Source of the DNA: Streptomyces canus
GTDB lineage: Bacteria; Actinomycetota; Actinomycetes; Streptomycetales; Streptomycetaceae
Direction of reading: 5' to 3'
Assembly (NCBI RefSeq): GCF_030816965.1
Contig: NZ_JAUSYQ010000002.1
Coordinates: 8,484,001 to 8,548,000 of the forward strand
DNA length: 64,000 nucleotides
How positions within the stretch are numbered: the first letter of the stretch is position 1; each line of letters starts with the position of its first letter. The position numbers were made by a program, and so were the translations under genes. Positions 8,693 to 17,606 of the stretch are shown here, piece by piece. A model generated the notes under the pieces. That model had not been told where the DNA came from. It saw nothing but the letters and a program-made list of their open reading frames with translations, and made no database searches.

Positions 8693-9472
8693 TCACGGGG
8701 ACCGCCGGGTCGAGGCGCGCAGGCCGTGGTACCAGGCGAGGACCCGCCGCTCGACCAGCTGGAAGACGACGGAGAGCAGGAAACCGAGCAGACCGAGGAC
8801 GAGGATCCCGGTCCACATGTCGGGGACTGCGAAGCTGCGCTGGAACTGGACGATGGTGAAGCCGATGCCGTTGCTGGCCGCGAACATCTCGCTGATCACC
8901 ATCAGGATGATGCCGATGGACAGCGCCTGCCGCAGGCCCGCGAAGATCTGCGGGCTCGCCGCGGGCAGCACCAGATGGCGCAGTCGAGAGGGGCCGGTGA
9001 CGCCGTAGGAACGGGCTGTCTCCAGCATCACCGGGTCGACCGCGCGCACGCCTTCGACCGTGTTGAGCAGGATCGGCCACACGCAGCCGCTCGCGATCAC
9101 CGTGACCTTCATGGTGTCCCCGATGCCCGCGAACAGCATGATGACCGGGACCAGCACCGGCGGCGGCACCGCACGCAGGAACTCCAGGACCGGTTCGCAC
9201 ACCGCTCGCACCCGCCGGTAGGAGCCGATGACCGTGCCGACCGCCACCCCGGCCACGGCCGCCAGCGCGTAACCGGCAGCCAGTCGCCAGATGCTGGGCA
9301 GGACGTCGGCACGCAGGCGCTCGGCGGTCCACACGTCCGGGAAGGTCTTCAGGATCGTGCGCAGCGGCGGCCAGAAGACGTTGGTGCTGCCGTCCGACGC
9401 GAACCACCAGACGGCGACCAGCAGCGCGGGCAGCGCGAGCACGAAGACCAGTTGGAGTACGAAGCGCCTCAC
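8693..9472 (-). CDS. ABC transporter permease (SsuC/TauC type), second
   Basis: A 259-residue membrane protein with a long N-terminal helix, about six hydrophobic segments and the loop VMLETARSYGVTGPSRLRHL, the ATPase-contact motif of SsuC/TauC permeases. Its start overlaps the end of the upstream permease by four bases, so the two are probably translationally coupled. It ends ARSLR-like with several Arg residues on the cytoplasmic side. Confidence 0.85.
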   Translation of the reverse strand: MRRFVLQLVFVLALPALLVAVWWFASDGSTNVFWPPLRTILKTFPDVWTAERLRADVLPSIWRLAAGYALAAVAGVAVGTVIGSYRRVRAVCEPVLEFLRAVPPPVLVPVIMLFAGIGDTMKVTVIASGCVWPILLNTVEGVRAVDPVMLETARSYGVTGPSRLRHLVLPAASPQIFAGLRQALSIGIILMVISEMFAASNGIGFTIVQFQRSFAVPDMWTGILVLGLLGFLLSVVFQLVERRVLAWYHGLRASTRRSP

Positions 9473-10242
9473 ACCGCCACCTCCCCGCGCACCGACTGGT
9501 GCCAGGCCAGCGCCCGTCGCTCCACGGTACGCGCGCCGACGTTGATGAGCAGCCCCAGAATGCCGGTCACCACGATCAGCGCGTACATCTCCGGGACCGC
9601 CTGCGAGTTCTGCGCGACCGCGATCCTGGCGCCCAAGCCCGGTGCGCCGATGACGAGTTCACCGGTGATGGCGAGGATCAGCGCGACGGCCGCGGCCAGC
9701 CGGACACCGGTCATCACATACGGCAGCGCGGTCGGCCACAGCACATGCCGGATCCGCGCCCAGGTGCCGAGACCGTACGACCGTGCCGTCTCCTCGGCGA
9801 CGGGGTCGACGTCCTGGACGCCGTAGAGCGTCTGGATGAGGACCTGCCAGAAGCTGGCATACACGACGAGCAACAGCACCGAGCGCAGTTCGCTGCCGTA
9901 CAACAGCACCGCCAGCGGGATGAGGGCGACCGAGGGGATCGGGCGCAGGAACTCGATCGTCGAGGCCGTCGCCTCGCGCAGATACGGCACGACGGAGACG
10001 ACCACGCCTATGACGATCCCCGCCGAGACGGCGATGGCCAGGCCCAGGGCCCAGCCGGTGAGCGTGTCGCCGAGCGCCGTCCAGAAGGCGCCGTCGGAGA
10101 GTTCGTCGGCGAAGGCGCTCGCGATCCGGCTGGTCGGCGGGAAGTACTCCTCCCTGACCAGACCGAGCCGCGGCACCGCCTCGCCCAGGGCGAGGAAGGC
10201 CGCGAGTCCGGCGGCGCCCAGCGCCGCGTTCTGGAGCCTCAC
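9469..10242 (-). CDS. ABC transporter permease (SsuC/TauC type), first
   Basis: A 257-residue permease with the contact loop VAEETARSYGLGTWARIRHV (near residues 135-154) and about six hydrophobic segments. It overlaps the upstream lipoprotein gene and the downstream permease gene by four bases each. Two different permeases rather than one homodimeric permease is a common layout for Streptomyces members importing organic anions. Confidence 0.85.
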   Translation of the reverse strand: MRLQNAALGAAGLAAFLALGEAVPRLGLVREEYFPPTSRIASAFADELSDGAFWTALGDTLTGWALGLAIAVSAGIVIGVVVSVVPYLREATASTIEFLRPIPSVALIPLAVLLYGSELRSVLLLVVYASFWQVLIQTLYGVQDVDPVAEETARSYGLGTWARIRHVLWPTALPYVMTGVRLAAAVALILAITGELVIGAPGLGARIAVAQNSQAVPEMYALIVVTGILGLLINVGARTVERRALAWHQSVRGEVAV

Positions 10243-11210
10243 GGAAGCAGCGCGTCCACGTCAGGGGTCTTCTTGAAGAACCCGTCCTCCTCGCCCAGCT
10301 TCGCCAGCGCCTCGATGGACTCCTTGTTCGGCTCGGCCGGCCACTTCGGGAGAGTCACCTGCGCCAGCACCGACGCCGGGATCTTGGTGTACGTCGTGAT
10401 GATCTGGCGTGCCTCGTCCGGGTGGGCGTCCGCGTAGGCGAGGGACTCGGCGGTGGCCTCCTGGAACTTCTTCACCACGTCGGCGTTCTGCTGCTGGTAC
10501 CGCGTCGAGGTGAAGTACATGGCGACCGTGGTGTCCTTGGCCACGTCCACCAGCGGGGAGGCGATCACCTGGCCGCCCTGGCTCTTGATGGTGGCGAGCG
10601 CGGGCTCGACCGCGCAGGCCGCGTCGACCTGGCCGCTGTCGAGAGCGGCCGGCATCTGGTCGAAGGCCAGCTCCACGAACTTCACCTTGTCCGGGTCGCC
10701 GCCGTCCTTGCGGACCGACTCGCGCACCGCGGACTCGTTGATGTTCTTCAGCGTGTTGATGGCGACCTTCTTGCCCTCCAGGTCCTTCGCGGACTTGACC
10801 GAGCTGCCCTTCTTCACCGCGATCGCCGCGAAGTCCTTGCCCGCCACGCCCGTTGAGGCGATGCCGTTGGAGACCGCCTTGACCGGCACCCCGGACGACT
10901 GGGCGATCAGCAGGGAGGTGACGTTGGAGAAACCGAACTGGAACTGCCCGCTGGCGACTCCGGGCACGATCGCCGCGCCGCCGGACGCGGTCGATATCTC
11001 GAGCTTCAGCCCGCGCTTGCCGTAGAACCCCTTCTTCTGGCCCAGATAGACCGGCGCGACATCGACGATCGGAATGAGGCCGAGCTTGACGGTGGTGGTG
11101 CCGCCGGACGACGATCCCGGGTCCGAGGCCCCCGAGTCGCCGGACGAACCACAGGCCGACGCGGTGACCAGTAATGCTCCGGCCGCGAGGGTGACGAGCA
11201 GACGACGCAT
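10239..11210 (-). CDS. ABC transporter substrate-binding lipoprotein (SsuA/NMT1-like)
   Basis: A 323-residue binding protein. The open frame runs to 11324, but ATG 11210 gives a proper lipoprotein leader (MRRLLVTLAAGALL, then TASAC with Cys at residue 20) and a Ser/Gly linker. The mature part starts TTVKLGLIPIVDVAPVYLG and continues with VASGQFQFGF and DLEGKKVAINT, typical of SsuA/TauA/NMT1 periplasmic-type binders. It is first in its operon and divergent from the IclR gene. The ligand is not identifiable. Confidence 0.85.
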   Translation of the reverse strand: MRRLLVTLAAGALLVTASACGSSGDSGASDPGSSSGGTTTVKLGLIPIVDVAPVYLGQKKGFYGKRGLKLEISTASGGAAIVPGVASGQFQFGFSNVTSLLIAQSSGVPVKAVSNGIASTGVAGKDFAAIAVKKGSSVKSAKDLEGKKVAINTLKNINESAVRESVRKDGGDPDKVKFVELAFDQMPAALDSGQVDAACAVEPALATIKSQGGQVIASPLVDVAKDTTVAMYFTSTRYQQQNADVVKKFQEATAESLAYADAHPDEARQIITTYTKIPASVLAQVTLPKWPAEPNKESIEALAKLGEEDGFFKKTPDVDALLP

Positions 11211-11278
11211 GGCTCCTCCTGTGCAGACTTGTTGTTCCGACAGGCTGTGCGCAGACCGCACAGTGGTGCTCAGCGCGA

Positions 11279-11308
11279 AAGGTATGGGGCTCGCGGGGGT
11301 CGGGTCAA
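11279..11308 (-). promoter_or_regulatory. Candidate promoter of the importer operon
   Basis: On the minus strand, TTGACC (complement of 11303-11308) and TACCTT (complement of 11279-11284) are 18 bases apart, a plausible -35/-10 pair upstream of the lipoprotein start at 11210. Between it and the IclR start is the palindrome ACAATATTGT at 11321-11330, a possible IclR site. Confidence 0.4.
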
Positions 11309-11355
11309 CACCTTTGGCTGACAATATTGTTGACAGTTGCTCATCGGAGGCGACA

Positions 11356-12210
11356 ATGCTCGAAGCAGACCGCGCCCCTCACTTCGTCCGCTCCCTGGAG
11401 CGCGGCCTCGCCGTCATCCGCGCCTTCGACGCCGACCGCCCGGAACTCACCCTCAGCGAGGTCGCCCGCGCCTGCGGGCTGACCCGCGCGGCCGCCCGCC
11501 GCTTCCTGCTGACGCTGGCCGACCTCGGATACGTCCGCGCCGACGGCCGCGCCTACCGGCTCACCCCGCGCGTCCTCGAGCTCGGCTACTCCTACCTGTC
11601 GAGTTTCTCGCTGGCCCAGATCGCCGTACCGCATCTGGAGCAACTGGTGGAGAACACGAGGGAGTCGTCGTCCCTGTGCGTACTCGACGGCGACGACACC
11701 GTGTACGTCGCCAGGGTGCCCGCGCGTCGCATCATGACCGCGGCGATCACCGTCGGCACCCGCTTTCCGGCCCATGTCACCTCGGTCGGGCGGGTGATCC
11801 TCGCCCATCTGCCGCAGGAGGAGATCGAGGCACGCCTCGCCCACGTCGAGTTGACCCCGCTCACCGCCCGCACCATCGTCTCCGCCGACCTTCTGCGGGC
11901 GGAACTCGACCGGGTACGCCGGCAGGGGTACGCCGTCGTCGACCAGGAGCTGGAGGAGGGGCTGCGCTCGATCGCCGCCCCGGTGCGGGACCGGGGCGGC
12001 GAGGTGGTGGCGGCGGTCAACATCCCCGTGCAGGCGGGGCGTACGACACTCGCCGCGCTGCGGCGGGACCTGCTGCCGCCACTGCTGGAGACGGTCGCGG
12101 GCATCGAGGCCGATCTCGGGATGGCTACAGGTCCAGTACCAGCTTCTTCCCGCGGCACCGGGACACACAGATCATCATCGTCTCCCCGGCCTCCCGCTCC
12201 TCGTCCGTGA
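11356..12210 (+). CDS. IclR-family regulator (PcaR/PcaU-like)
   Basis: A 284-residue protein. ATG 11356 has GGAGG five bases before it; the longer open frame upstream crosses the promoter. It has an N-terminal winged HTH (residues about 10-60: TLSEVARACGLTRAAARRFL), then the IclR effector domain with RIMTAAITVGTRFPAHVTSVG and YAVVDQELEEGLRSIAAPVR, resembling protocatechuate-type regulators. It is divergent from the importer and convergent with the reductase gene, overlapping it by 86 bases. It probably controls both operons in response to an aromatic acid (inference). The Ser/Pro-rich C-terminal tail beyond about residue 256 is unusual and overlaps the opposing gene. Confidence 0.85.
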   Translation: MLEADRAPHFVRSLERGLAVIRAFDADRPELTLSEVARACGLTRAAARRFLLTLADLGYVRADGRAYRLTPRVLELGYSYLSSFSLAQIAVPHLEQLVENTRESSSLCVLDGDDTVYVARVPARRIMTAAITVGTRFPAHVTSVGRVILAHLPQEEIEARLAHVELTPLTARTIVSADLLRAELDRVRRQGYAVVDQELEEGLRSIAAPVRDRGGEVVAAVNIPVQAGRTTLAALRRDLLPPLLETVAGIEADLGMATGPVPASSRGTGTHRSSSSPRPPAPRP

Positions 12211-13063
12211 GCACCGAGTCCCGGTGGTCCGGGGTGCCGTCGAGGACGTCGGTCTCACAGGTGCCGCAGGTGCCCTCGGTGCAGGAGAACAGCACCTCCA
12301 CGCCCGAGGCGCGCACGGCGTCGAGCACGGAGACGTCCGGCGCGACCGTGACCGTCGTGCCGGTCTGTGCCAGCTCGACCTCGAACTCCGTGTTCTCCGC
12401 GGCTGGTTGCTCCTTCGGCGTGAACCGCTCCACGTGCAGCAGTCCGGCGGGGCAGCGCTCCTCCACCGCGTCGAGCAGCGGGCCGGGCCCGCAGCAGTAG
12501 ACGAGGGTTCCCTCGGGGACGCCGTCGAGCACCGAGGCGAGGTCCAGGAGGCCCGTCTGGTCCTGGGGAGCGACGGTGACCCGATCGCCGTAGCGGCTCA
12601 ACTCCTCGGTGAACGCCATGGATTCGCGCGTCCGCCCGCCGTACAGCAGCGTCCACTCCGCGCCCTCGGCCTCCGCCGCCGCGAGCATCGGGAGGATCGG
12701 GGTGATGCCGATGCCGCCCGCGATGAAGAGGTAACGGGGTGCGGGCCGCAGGGCGAAGTGGTTGCGCGGCCCGCGCACCCTGACCTTGTCGCCCGGCTCC
12801 AACTGCTCGTGCACATGGGCGGATCCACCGCGCCCGGCGGGCTCGCGCAGCACGGCGATCCGCCAGGCGGTGCGGTCGGCCGGGTCGCCGCACAGGGAGT
12901 ACTGCCGCTCCAGGCCGGGACCGAGCACCACGTCGAGGTGGGCGCCGGGCTCCCACTGCGGGAGCTGTTCGCCCAGCGGGTGGCGCAGGGTGAGGGCGAG
13001 CACACCGTCGGCCGCCGCGTCGCGGCGGTCGACGACGAGTTCGGCTTCGTACGCGTCACTCAT
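12125..13063 (-). CDS. PDR/VanB-family ferredoxin reductase of a Rieske oxygenase
   Basis: A 312-residue electron-transfer protein. ATG 13063 follows AAGGAA and overlaps the previous stop as ATGA. It has flavin-binding RQYSLCG, pyridine-nucleotide site GGIGITPI, CCGPGPL, and a C-terminal plant-type 2Fe-2S ferredoxin domain with Cys ligands in FSCTEGTCGTCETDV plus a later Cys. This is the order of the phthalate dioxygenase reductase/VanB family. It would pass NAD(P)H electrons to the Rieske oxygenase encoded just upstream. Confidence 0.88.
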   Translation of the reverse strand: MSDAYEAELVVDRRDAAADGVLALTLRHPLGEQLPQWEPGAHLDVVLGPGLERQYSLCGDPADRTAWRIAVLREPAGRGGSAHVHEQLEPGDKVRVRGPRNHFALRPAPRYLFIAGGIGITPILPMLAAAEAEGAEWTLLYGGRTRESMAFTEELSRYGDRVTVAPQDQTGLLDLASVLDGVPEGTLVYCCGPGPLLDAVEERCPAGLLHVERFTPKEQPAAENTEFEVELAQTGTTVTVAPDVSVLDAVRASGVEVLFSCTEGTCGTCETDVLDGTPDHRDSVLTDEEREAGETMMICVSRCRGKKLVLDL

Positions 13064-13248
13064 GAACTGTTTCCTTGCGGCTCGTGTGAGGGCGGCTCGT
13101 GTCCTTGGGGATGGGCGAGCATCCACTCCCACATCTCGATCGGGTCCTGCGAGGTGTGCTCGCGGCCGCAGTGACAGGTGCCGTGCAGGACATCGGTGCC
13201 CGGCAGCCAGTCGATGCGGTAGATCTCCCCGGTGGGTCCGGCACTCAC
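13060..13248 (-). CDS. Small Cys/His protein between oxygenase and reductase genes
   Basis: A 62-residue soluble protein with a compact HGTCHCGREH motif that could bind a metal, followed by EMWEWMLAHPQGH. Its GTG start overlaps the oxygenase stop by four bases and its stop overlaps the reductase ATG by four bases, so the three genes are tightly coupled. I do not recognise a characterised family. The position suggests an accessory subunit or cofactor-handling protein of the oxygenase. Confidence 0.6.
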   Translation of the reverse strand: MSAGPTGEIYRIDWLPGTDVLHGTCHCGREHTSQDPIEMWEWMLAHPQGHEPPSHEPQGNSS

Positions 13249-14320
13249 AGGACCTTCTCCACGGGCTTGTCGCCCTCCTCGACCAACCGGGCGAGGATAC
13301 GGCGGGCGGCGAGACCGCCGGTGTCGATGTTGATGCTCAGCTCCTGGTAGCCGGTGCGCTCGGTGCCGAGCGTCCGCTGCAGCAGGTTGAGCGCGTCGAC
13401 GTCCTGCATGACGACGGTGTGGTTGTTGCCCCGCAGGAACTCGGTGACCTCGGCGTCCTCGGTCGCCCAGTCGCGCGAGACCATCCAGAAGTCGTACACG
13501 TGGCCGTCGCTCGACGGGGGGTGATGGCGTACGTGATCTCGGTGTGGAAGCCGTTCGGATCGCTGCCGTCGGCCTCGGGGAGTACGCCGACCGGCGCGAT
13601 GCGGCTGTGCAGCAGATAGAGACAGGGCGCGTGGTACTCGATGTCCTGCCAGCGGGTGATCCGGCCCTCGATGCCGGTGGACTTCGCGTAGAACGGCGGG
13701 CATGCGGCGTCGTCCATGTGCCGGCTCACCCGGACGATGCCCGCGCCCTCGTCGACCTCCGTGGTGATCGGCGTCTCGGCGACCTCGGGGGTGCCGATGT
13801 AGCCGCCGTGCAGATAAGTCTCGTGGGAGAGGTCGAGGAGGTTGTCGACCAGCAGACCGTAGTCGGCGTCGATCGGCTCCATGCCGCGGACGGTGACCCA
13901 GCCGGGGGAGTCGAGGTGCCTGGCCCGCGGGATGGTGTCGGCATCGGCGAGGGCCGGGTCGCCGATCCAGACCCAGATCAGGGAGTCCAGTTCGACGACG
14001 GGGTAGGAGGCGACGCGCGCGGTGCGCGGTACGCGCTTCTGGCCCGGCACGTACACGCAGGTGCCCGTCGTGTCGTACGTGAACCCGTGGTACCCGCACA
14101 CGATCCGGTCGCCGTCGAGGCGGCTGGGCTTCTCGTGCAGCGGGAACCGGCGGTGCACGCACCGGTCGGCGAGCGCGACGGGCGTCCCGTCCTCCTCGGT
14201 CCGGTAGAACACGAGCGGCTCACCGAGGATCGTCCGGCCGAGCAACTCCTCGCGCCCGACCTCATGGCTGTAGGCGGCGACGTACCACTGGTTCCTGGCA
14301 AAAGCGGTGATGTGCGGCAT
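13245..14320 (-). pseudogene. Rieske aromatic-ring oxygenase (VanA-like), frameshifted
   Basis: Two overlapping frames together give a normal oxygenase of about 358 residues. The N-terminal frame starts MPHITAFARNQWYVAAYS and has the Rieske ligands CVH and CGYH, then the mononuclear iron motif DLSHETYLH. At plus-strand 13516-13521 a run of six G (six C in the coding strand) puts translation out of frame; one extra C would join AITP to PSSDGHVYDFWMV, and the second frame then runs to 13245. So the only defect is one missing base in a homopolymer, either a real mutation or a sequencing error. The role expected from its partners is O-demethylation of vanillate or a related acid. Confidence 0.8.
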
Positions 14321-14651
14321 GAGAGGGGTCCCGTCATCCTCGACGTCGTGTCGAGAACACCATGACGATGTCACCTCCACCCCGGCAATAGGACTTCCGC
14401 CGGACGGAAACTCCCTGGTCAGCCGCTTGCTGCCTGCCGCGTGGTATTCAGTTCGCTTCACCGCTCCGGCCGAGACCGGGAGAGGTGCACTTTCTGGTCC
14501 TGCACTCGCGGGGTCGAATCGGGGTCGAATCGAGCACTTCGACCGTTCCACGGGTCGATGCGCCCTCTTGCCGCGATGGTTAGCCTCGCTTCGTCATCGA
14601 GTCTTTCACATTAGGGGCGGACCGGGTCAAGTCCCCTTGGCGGGCTAGCCA
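14321..14651. other. Intergenic gap with an 11-base tandem repeat
   Basis: No gene is supported here. It holds a perfect tandem repeat of GGGGTCGAATC at 14510-14520 and 14521-14531. The region lies between the oxygenase operon and the integrase end, so it may contain the element's left junction, but no attachment-site pair could be identified. Confidence 0.4.
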
Positions 14652-15917
14652 TCAGGCCGCTTGTTCCCCGGATGTGTCCAATGGAGAAAACAAGCCGCTG
14701 AAGGTCGTGACATCCACGCCCTCCACGGCCCGCGGCGGATGGGCGTAGGTCTCCCATGTCTCGGCGAACCTTGCATGTCTGCTGAGAGCCTGAACCGTCT
14801 TCGGGTCGTGCTGGCCTGACGCGCCAAGCTGAGACGTGTAGAAGTGCTTGAGGTCATGGAACCGTATCTCCGGCGGCAGCCCGGCCAGCGTGACGGCGGC
14901 ACGCCACTTCTCGTTGAAGTCTCGGCCCGAAACTGGCCGTCCGTATCGGTTGGTGACGATCAACCCTTCGTCTGGAGGCGGAACCCAGCCTCGCCGCCGG
15001 CGGTCACCTTCCGCGCGGCGGCTCACCGGTGCGAATTGGGGGAAGCGCTCGATGTGCTTCCTCAGCTTGTCGATGAGGAAGGCGTCGACGGGCAACGTTG
15101 CTGCGCTGGCCTTCGTCTTGAGCTTCGCTGACTTCCCTCCCTGCCGCTGTTCCTCGATGTACAGGAGTCCCTCCGACCAGTCGACAGATGCCTTACTGAG
15201 GCCGATGGCTTCTCCTTCGCGGAGGCCTGCACATGCGGCGATCCACACGAAGACCTCGAAACGCGGCTCGACTTCCCTCATCGCGGCAGCGAGGCGATTT
15301 ACCTGCTCCGCGCTGAGGGAAACTTTTACTCGTCCTTCCACTTCCGGCAGCTCGATCCGCGACACGACGTTCGCTGGCAGGGGTACATCCTCGTCGATCA
15401 TGTAGTTGACGAGGATGCGCCAGGTTTTGAAGATCTGAACACCGTAGACGCCGCCAACGGTGGGTTGGTCGATCAGGTAATCCACGAGGGCCATGCTGTG
15501 CTTGCGGCGCAGCGTCCTGGCGATGTGCTTCCCGAGGAATGGAATGATGTGTACCCGGATGTGCGTGTCGTACGTGTCAGTCGTGTTCTTGTTCTTGTTC
15601 TTCTTCCTTCTGCGTTCAAGGAATTCTTTGGCGTAGAACTCGACTGTTTCGTTTCCCAGATCTGGATCGACCCAACTGCCGTTGCGGATCTGCACTCGGA
15701 CTTCGTCCAGGTGATCACGTGCTGCCTGCCAGGTGTCGAACGCTGGACGGCGGGTCTTGCCGTTCGGGTCCGTGTAGCGAGCCTGCCATTGCTGACCCCG
15801 TCCATGGTCGGCTGACGGATAGAGTAGACTCTTCTTCGTGCCGCATTTGCATGCTATGTCACCTGGTTTCGGATATCTTTTGTGCCACCGGTCAAACGGT
15901 GCATCGGACTCGGCCAT
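14652..15917 (-). CDS. Tyrosine-family site-specific integrase
   Basis: A 421-residue phage-type integrase. ATG 15917 has AAGGGA four bases upstream. It has an N-terminal Cys pair (ACKCGTK), an arm-binding-like domain, an SAM-like core-binding domain, then the catalytic domain: first Arg in ACAGLREGEAIGL, HDLKHFYTS, and LSRHARFAETWETYAHP with the nucleophile Tyr. The usual HxLRH box reads HDLKH, with Lys in place of Arg, so activity is uncertain. An excisionase-like gene lies 45 bases upstream in the same direction. It resembles integrases of actinomycete integrative elements, but no replication or transfer gene is nearby, so this is probably a remnant end. Confidence 0.85.
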   Translation of the reverse strand: MAESDAPFDRWHKRYPKPGDIACKCGTKKSLLYPSADHGRGQQWQARYTDPNGKTRRPAFDTWQAARDHLDEVRVQIRNGSWVDPDLGNETVEFYAKEFLERRRKKNKNKNTTDTYDTHIRVHIIPFLGKHIARTLRRKHSMALVDYLIDQPTVGGVYGVQIFKTWRILVNYMIDEDVPLPANVVSRIELPEVEGRVKVSLSAEQVNRLAAAMREVEPRFEVFVWIAACAGLREGEAIGLSKASVDWSEGLLYIEEQRQGGKSAKLKTKASAATLPVDAFLIDKLRKHIERFPQFAPVSRRAEGDRRRRGWVPPPDEGLIVTNRYGRPVSGRDFNEKWRAAVTLAGLPPEIRFHDLKHFYTSQLGASGQHDPKTVQALSRHARFAETWETYAHPPRAVEGVDVTTFSGLFSPLDTSGEQAA

Positions 15918-15962
15918 GTGTCCCTTCCGTGGTGAATTCAAGATCCTCAAAGCCTGTGATAC

Positions 15963-16268
15963 CTAGGGATCCAGGAGCTTAGGCGGCTGGGCAAGCACCC
16001 CGTTCTTGATGCGCTCGAAAAGGTCATTTACCTCATGCTCGCTGTAGCGCACCCGGCTGCCGTTTCTGTTACCTCCGCGATTGTCTCCTGGTCCTGGCCG
16101 GTAGTGCGGGCCAAGAGGAATTGCGTGCAGCAGACCACGATTGGTCCACCGGCGCCGCGTCGAAGGTGAAATGCCAAGTCGGTGTTCCACCTCGCTAGGC
16201 ATCATATAGCGATCTGGTGAATTAGAAGAAGGAGCCTCAGGGACCTTTTCTGGTTTCATCATCGGCAT
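15963..16268 (-). CDS. Excisionase-like helix-turn-helix protein
   Basis: A 101-residue protein with a MerR/excisionase-type winged HTH: MPSEVEHRLGISPSTRRRWT followed by a loop rich in Gly and Asn and RVRYSEHEVNDLFERI. Several ATG codons occur at the N terminus (16268, 16262, 16259) and the start is uncertain. Its place just before the integrase gene in the same direction is typical of Xis genes, which direct recombination towards excision. Confidence 0.7.
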   Translation of the reverse strand: MPMMKPEKVPEAPSSNSPDRYMMPSEVEHRLGISPSTRRRWTNRGLLHAIPLGPHYRPGPGDNRGGNRNGSRVRYSEHEVNDLFERIKNGVLAQPPKLLDP

Positions 16269-16907
16269 GTCGCAGCCGATATTTTTCCCGAACCCGAGTC
16301 ATAAAACCCCCTGCGTGTCAACTTGATGTCCGACAAGATCGCGCCTCCCGCGGCCGAGTGGTTCTCCACCCTGGATGGGCGAGGTCGGCGCAGGCTTCAC
16401 GCGCGGGAGCGCCGCCGTTCCATCAACAGGTGTAGATGATCGAGGTCGACGGTAGCTCAAGCAGATTCAAAGTGACAGGCATGCTGGGTGTAATTTGAGG
16501 GCAATCCATACGATATGTCGTAAACATCTGTAGATGAAACTCGGCATGACTGAGGCGGAGTGGGTGTGGTGGGGTCGGGTCGGACGCATGGCGGACGAGG
16601 TTCGCGTAGGCCGTCAGCTGCTGGGATAGATGCAAGCAGCTAGGTGAGGGTCCCTCTCCTGTGACTGGGAGGGCGGCATGGCTCGAGGGGCGAAACGAAG
16701 GTGCGCAATGTATTAGGCATCAAGTTCTGACCCGCTATCGCGGGGTGAGGCGACAAGCTAAGGTCGCGACATGATGACGACGAGTGATGCGGAGAAGAGG
16801 CCCCTCTTGCCTATAACGGTGGCTGCACTGGAAAGAACGAGATGTGACCCGATCCTCTATGCTCCACTTCGCTATTGCTGCTTGCTGGCCTGTGCAGGGG
16901 TGAGGTG
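16269..16907. other. Gene-poor stretch inside the decayed element
   Basis: About 640 bases with lower GC than the flanks and no reading frame that looks coding on either strand. The short frames present are not supported by codon use or ribosome sites. I read it as decayed element DNA. Confidence 0.4.
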
Positions 16908-17084
16908 ATGGGAATTCTAGTCGGGGACTGGTCGCCGGGCAGCGAGCCTGATGGAACGCCGCTGGCACACATAGAGGCGTACTTCGGTCTGTCGAATGTG
17001 GCAAATGTTATGCAGTTGGTGCCAATGTCTGAATGGTATGACAGGGAGATTGCTCCTCTCATGGAAGAGACGTTCGCTTCCTGA
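16908..17084 (+). CDS. Short hypothetical protein, possibly a gene fragment
   Basis: A 58-residue frame (MGILVGDWSPGSEPDGTP, then AHIEAYFGLSNVANVMQLVP) starting at ATG 16908 with GGGG seven bases and GAGG two bases upstream. The composition is protein-like and acidic, but I recognise no family. Its neighbours are truncated genes, so it may be the remaining end of a larger protein. Confidence 0.3.
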   Translation: MGILVGDWSPGSEPDGTPLAHIEAYFGLSNVANVMQLVPMSEWYDREIAPLMEETFAS

Positions 17085-17141
17085 TTTCTGTGCGGCTCGG
17101 TGGCTAGAGCGGTCAATACCTCTCGTGTCGCGGCGTAAGGA

Positions 17142-17606
17142 TCATGGGTGAGGCCCAGTACGGTGGCGCCGTCGCGTTGTCAAACGAGATGTAGATGGAT
17201 AGGCGACGGCTGTCCAGCCCCATGGCTGAGGTCCCGCAAATCCGTGCACACATGCCACTCGATGCCTTTCCTCCTTCGAGGCTGTTGGGTCGTCATTGGC
17301 TGTCTGTAATGCGAACGAGGTAAGGCGTAGTTCCCGGATATCCCTCAGTGTGGGATATCCGCTCCACTCCATCGCGTCATGGCCGTAGGCTTCGCAGAAC
17401 TTTGGGTAGGCGGGTCGGGTGATTTTGCCGAACCTATCGACTGTCACCGCGGTTGAAGTCAAATCCCACTCTGGTGCACCTACCGCCGTTCGTTCAAAGT
17501 CCATCAGAAAAACACCGTCAGAGGTACTCAGTTGAATCGGCGATGTGCGGACGTTCGTGACGAGCGGTGATCCCTGCGATACCACGGCCTCATGCGGCAT
17601 ACGCAA
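17142..17606 (-). pseudogene. Aminoglycoside-phosphotransferase-family fragment
   Basis: The frame matches only the C-terminal half of an APH/choline-kinase-like enzyme: GVFLMDFERTAVGAPEWDLT is the metal-binding D-F-E region of the family, followed by a helical part and a conserved GPQPWGWTAV end. The catalytic loop that should read HGD...N is degraded (SQGSPLVTN) and everything upstream is missing. The break coincides with the start of the RmlD-like fragment on the other strand near 17590-17640, so a recombination joined two truncated genes. Confidence 0.6.

Noticed and set aside
14585..14651. A possible tRNA remnant (GGGTCAAGTCCC) as an integrase attachment site
   Set aside because: No acceptor stem, anticodon arm or complete T loop could be folded, and no matching copy was seen at the other side.
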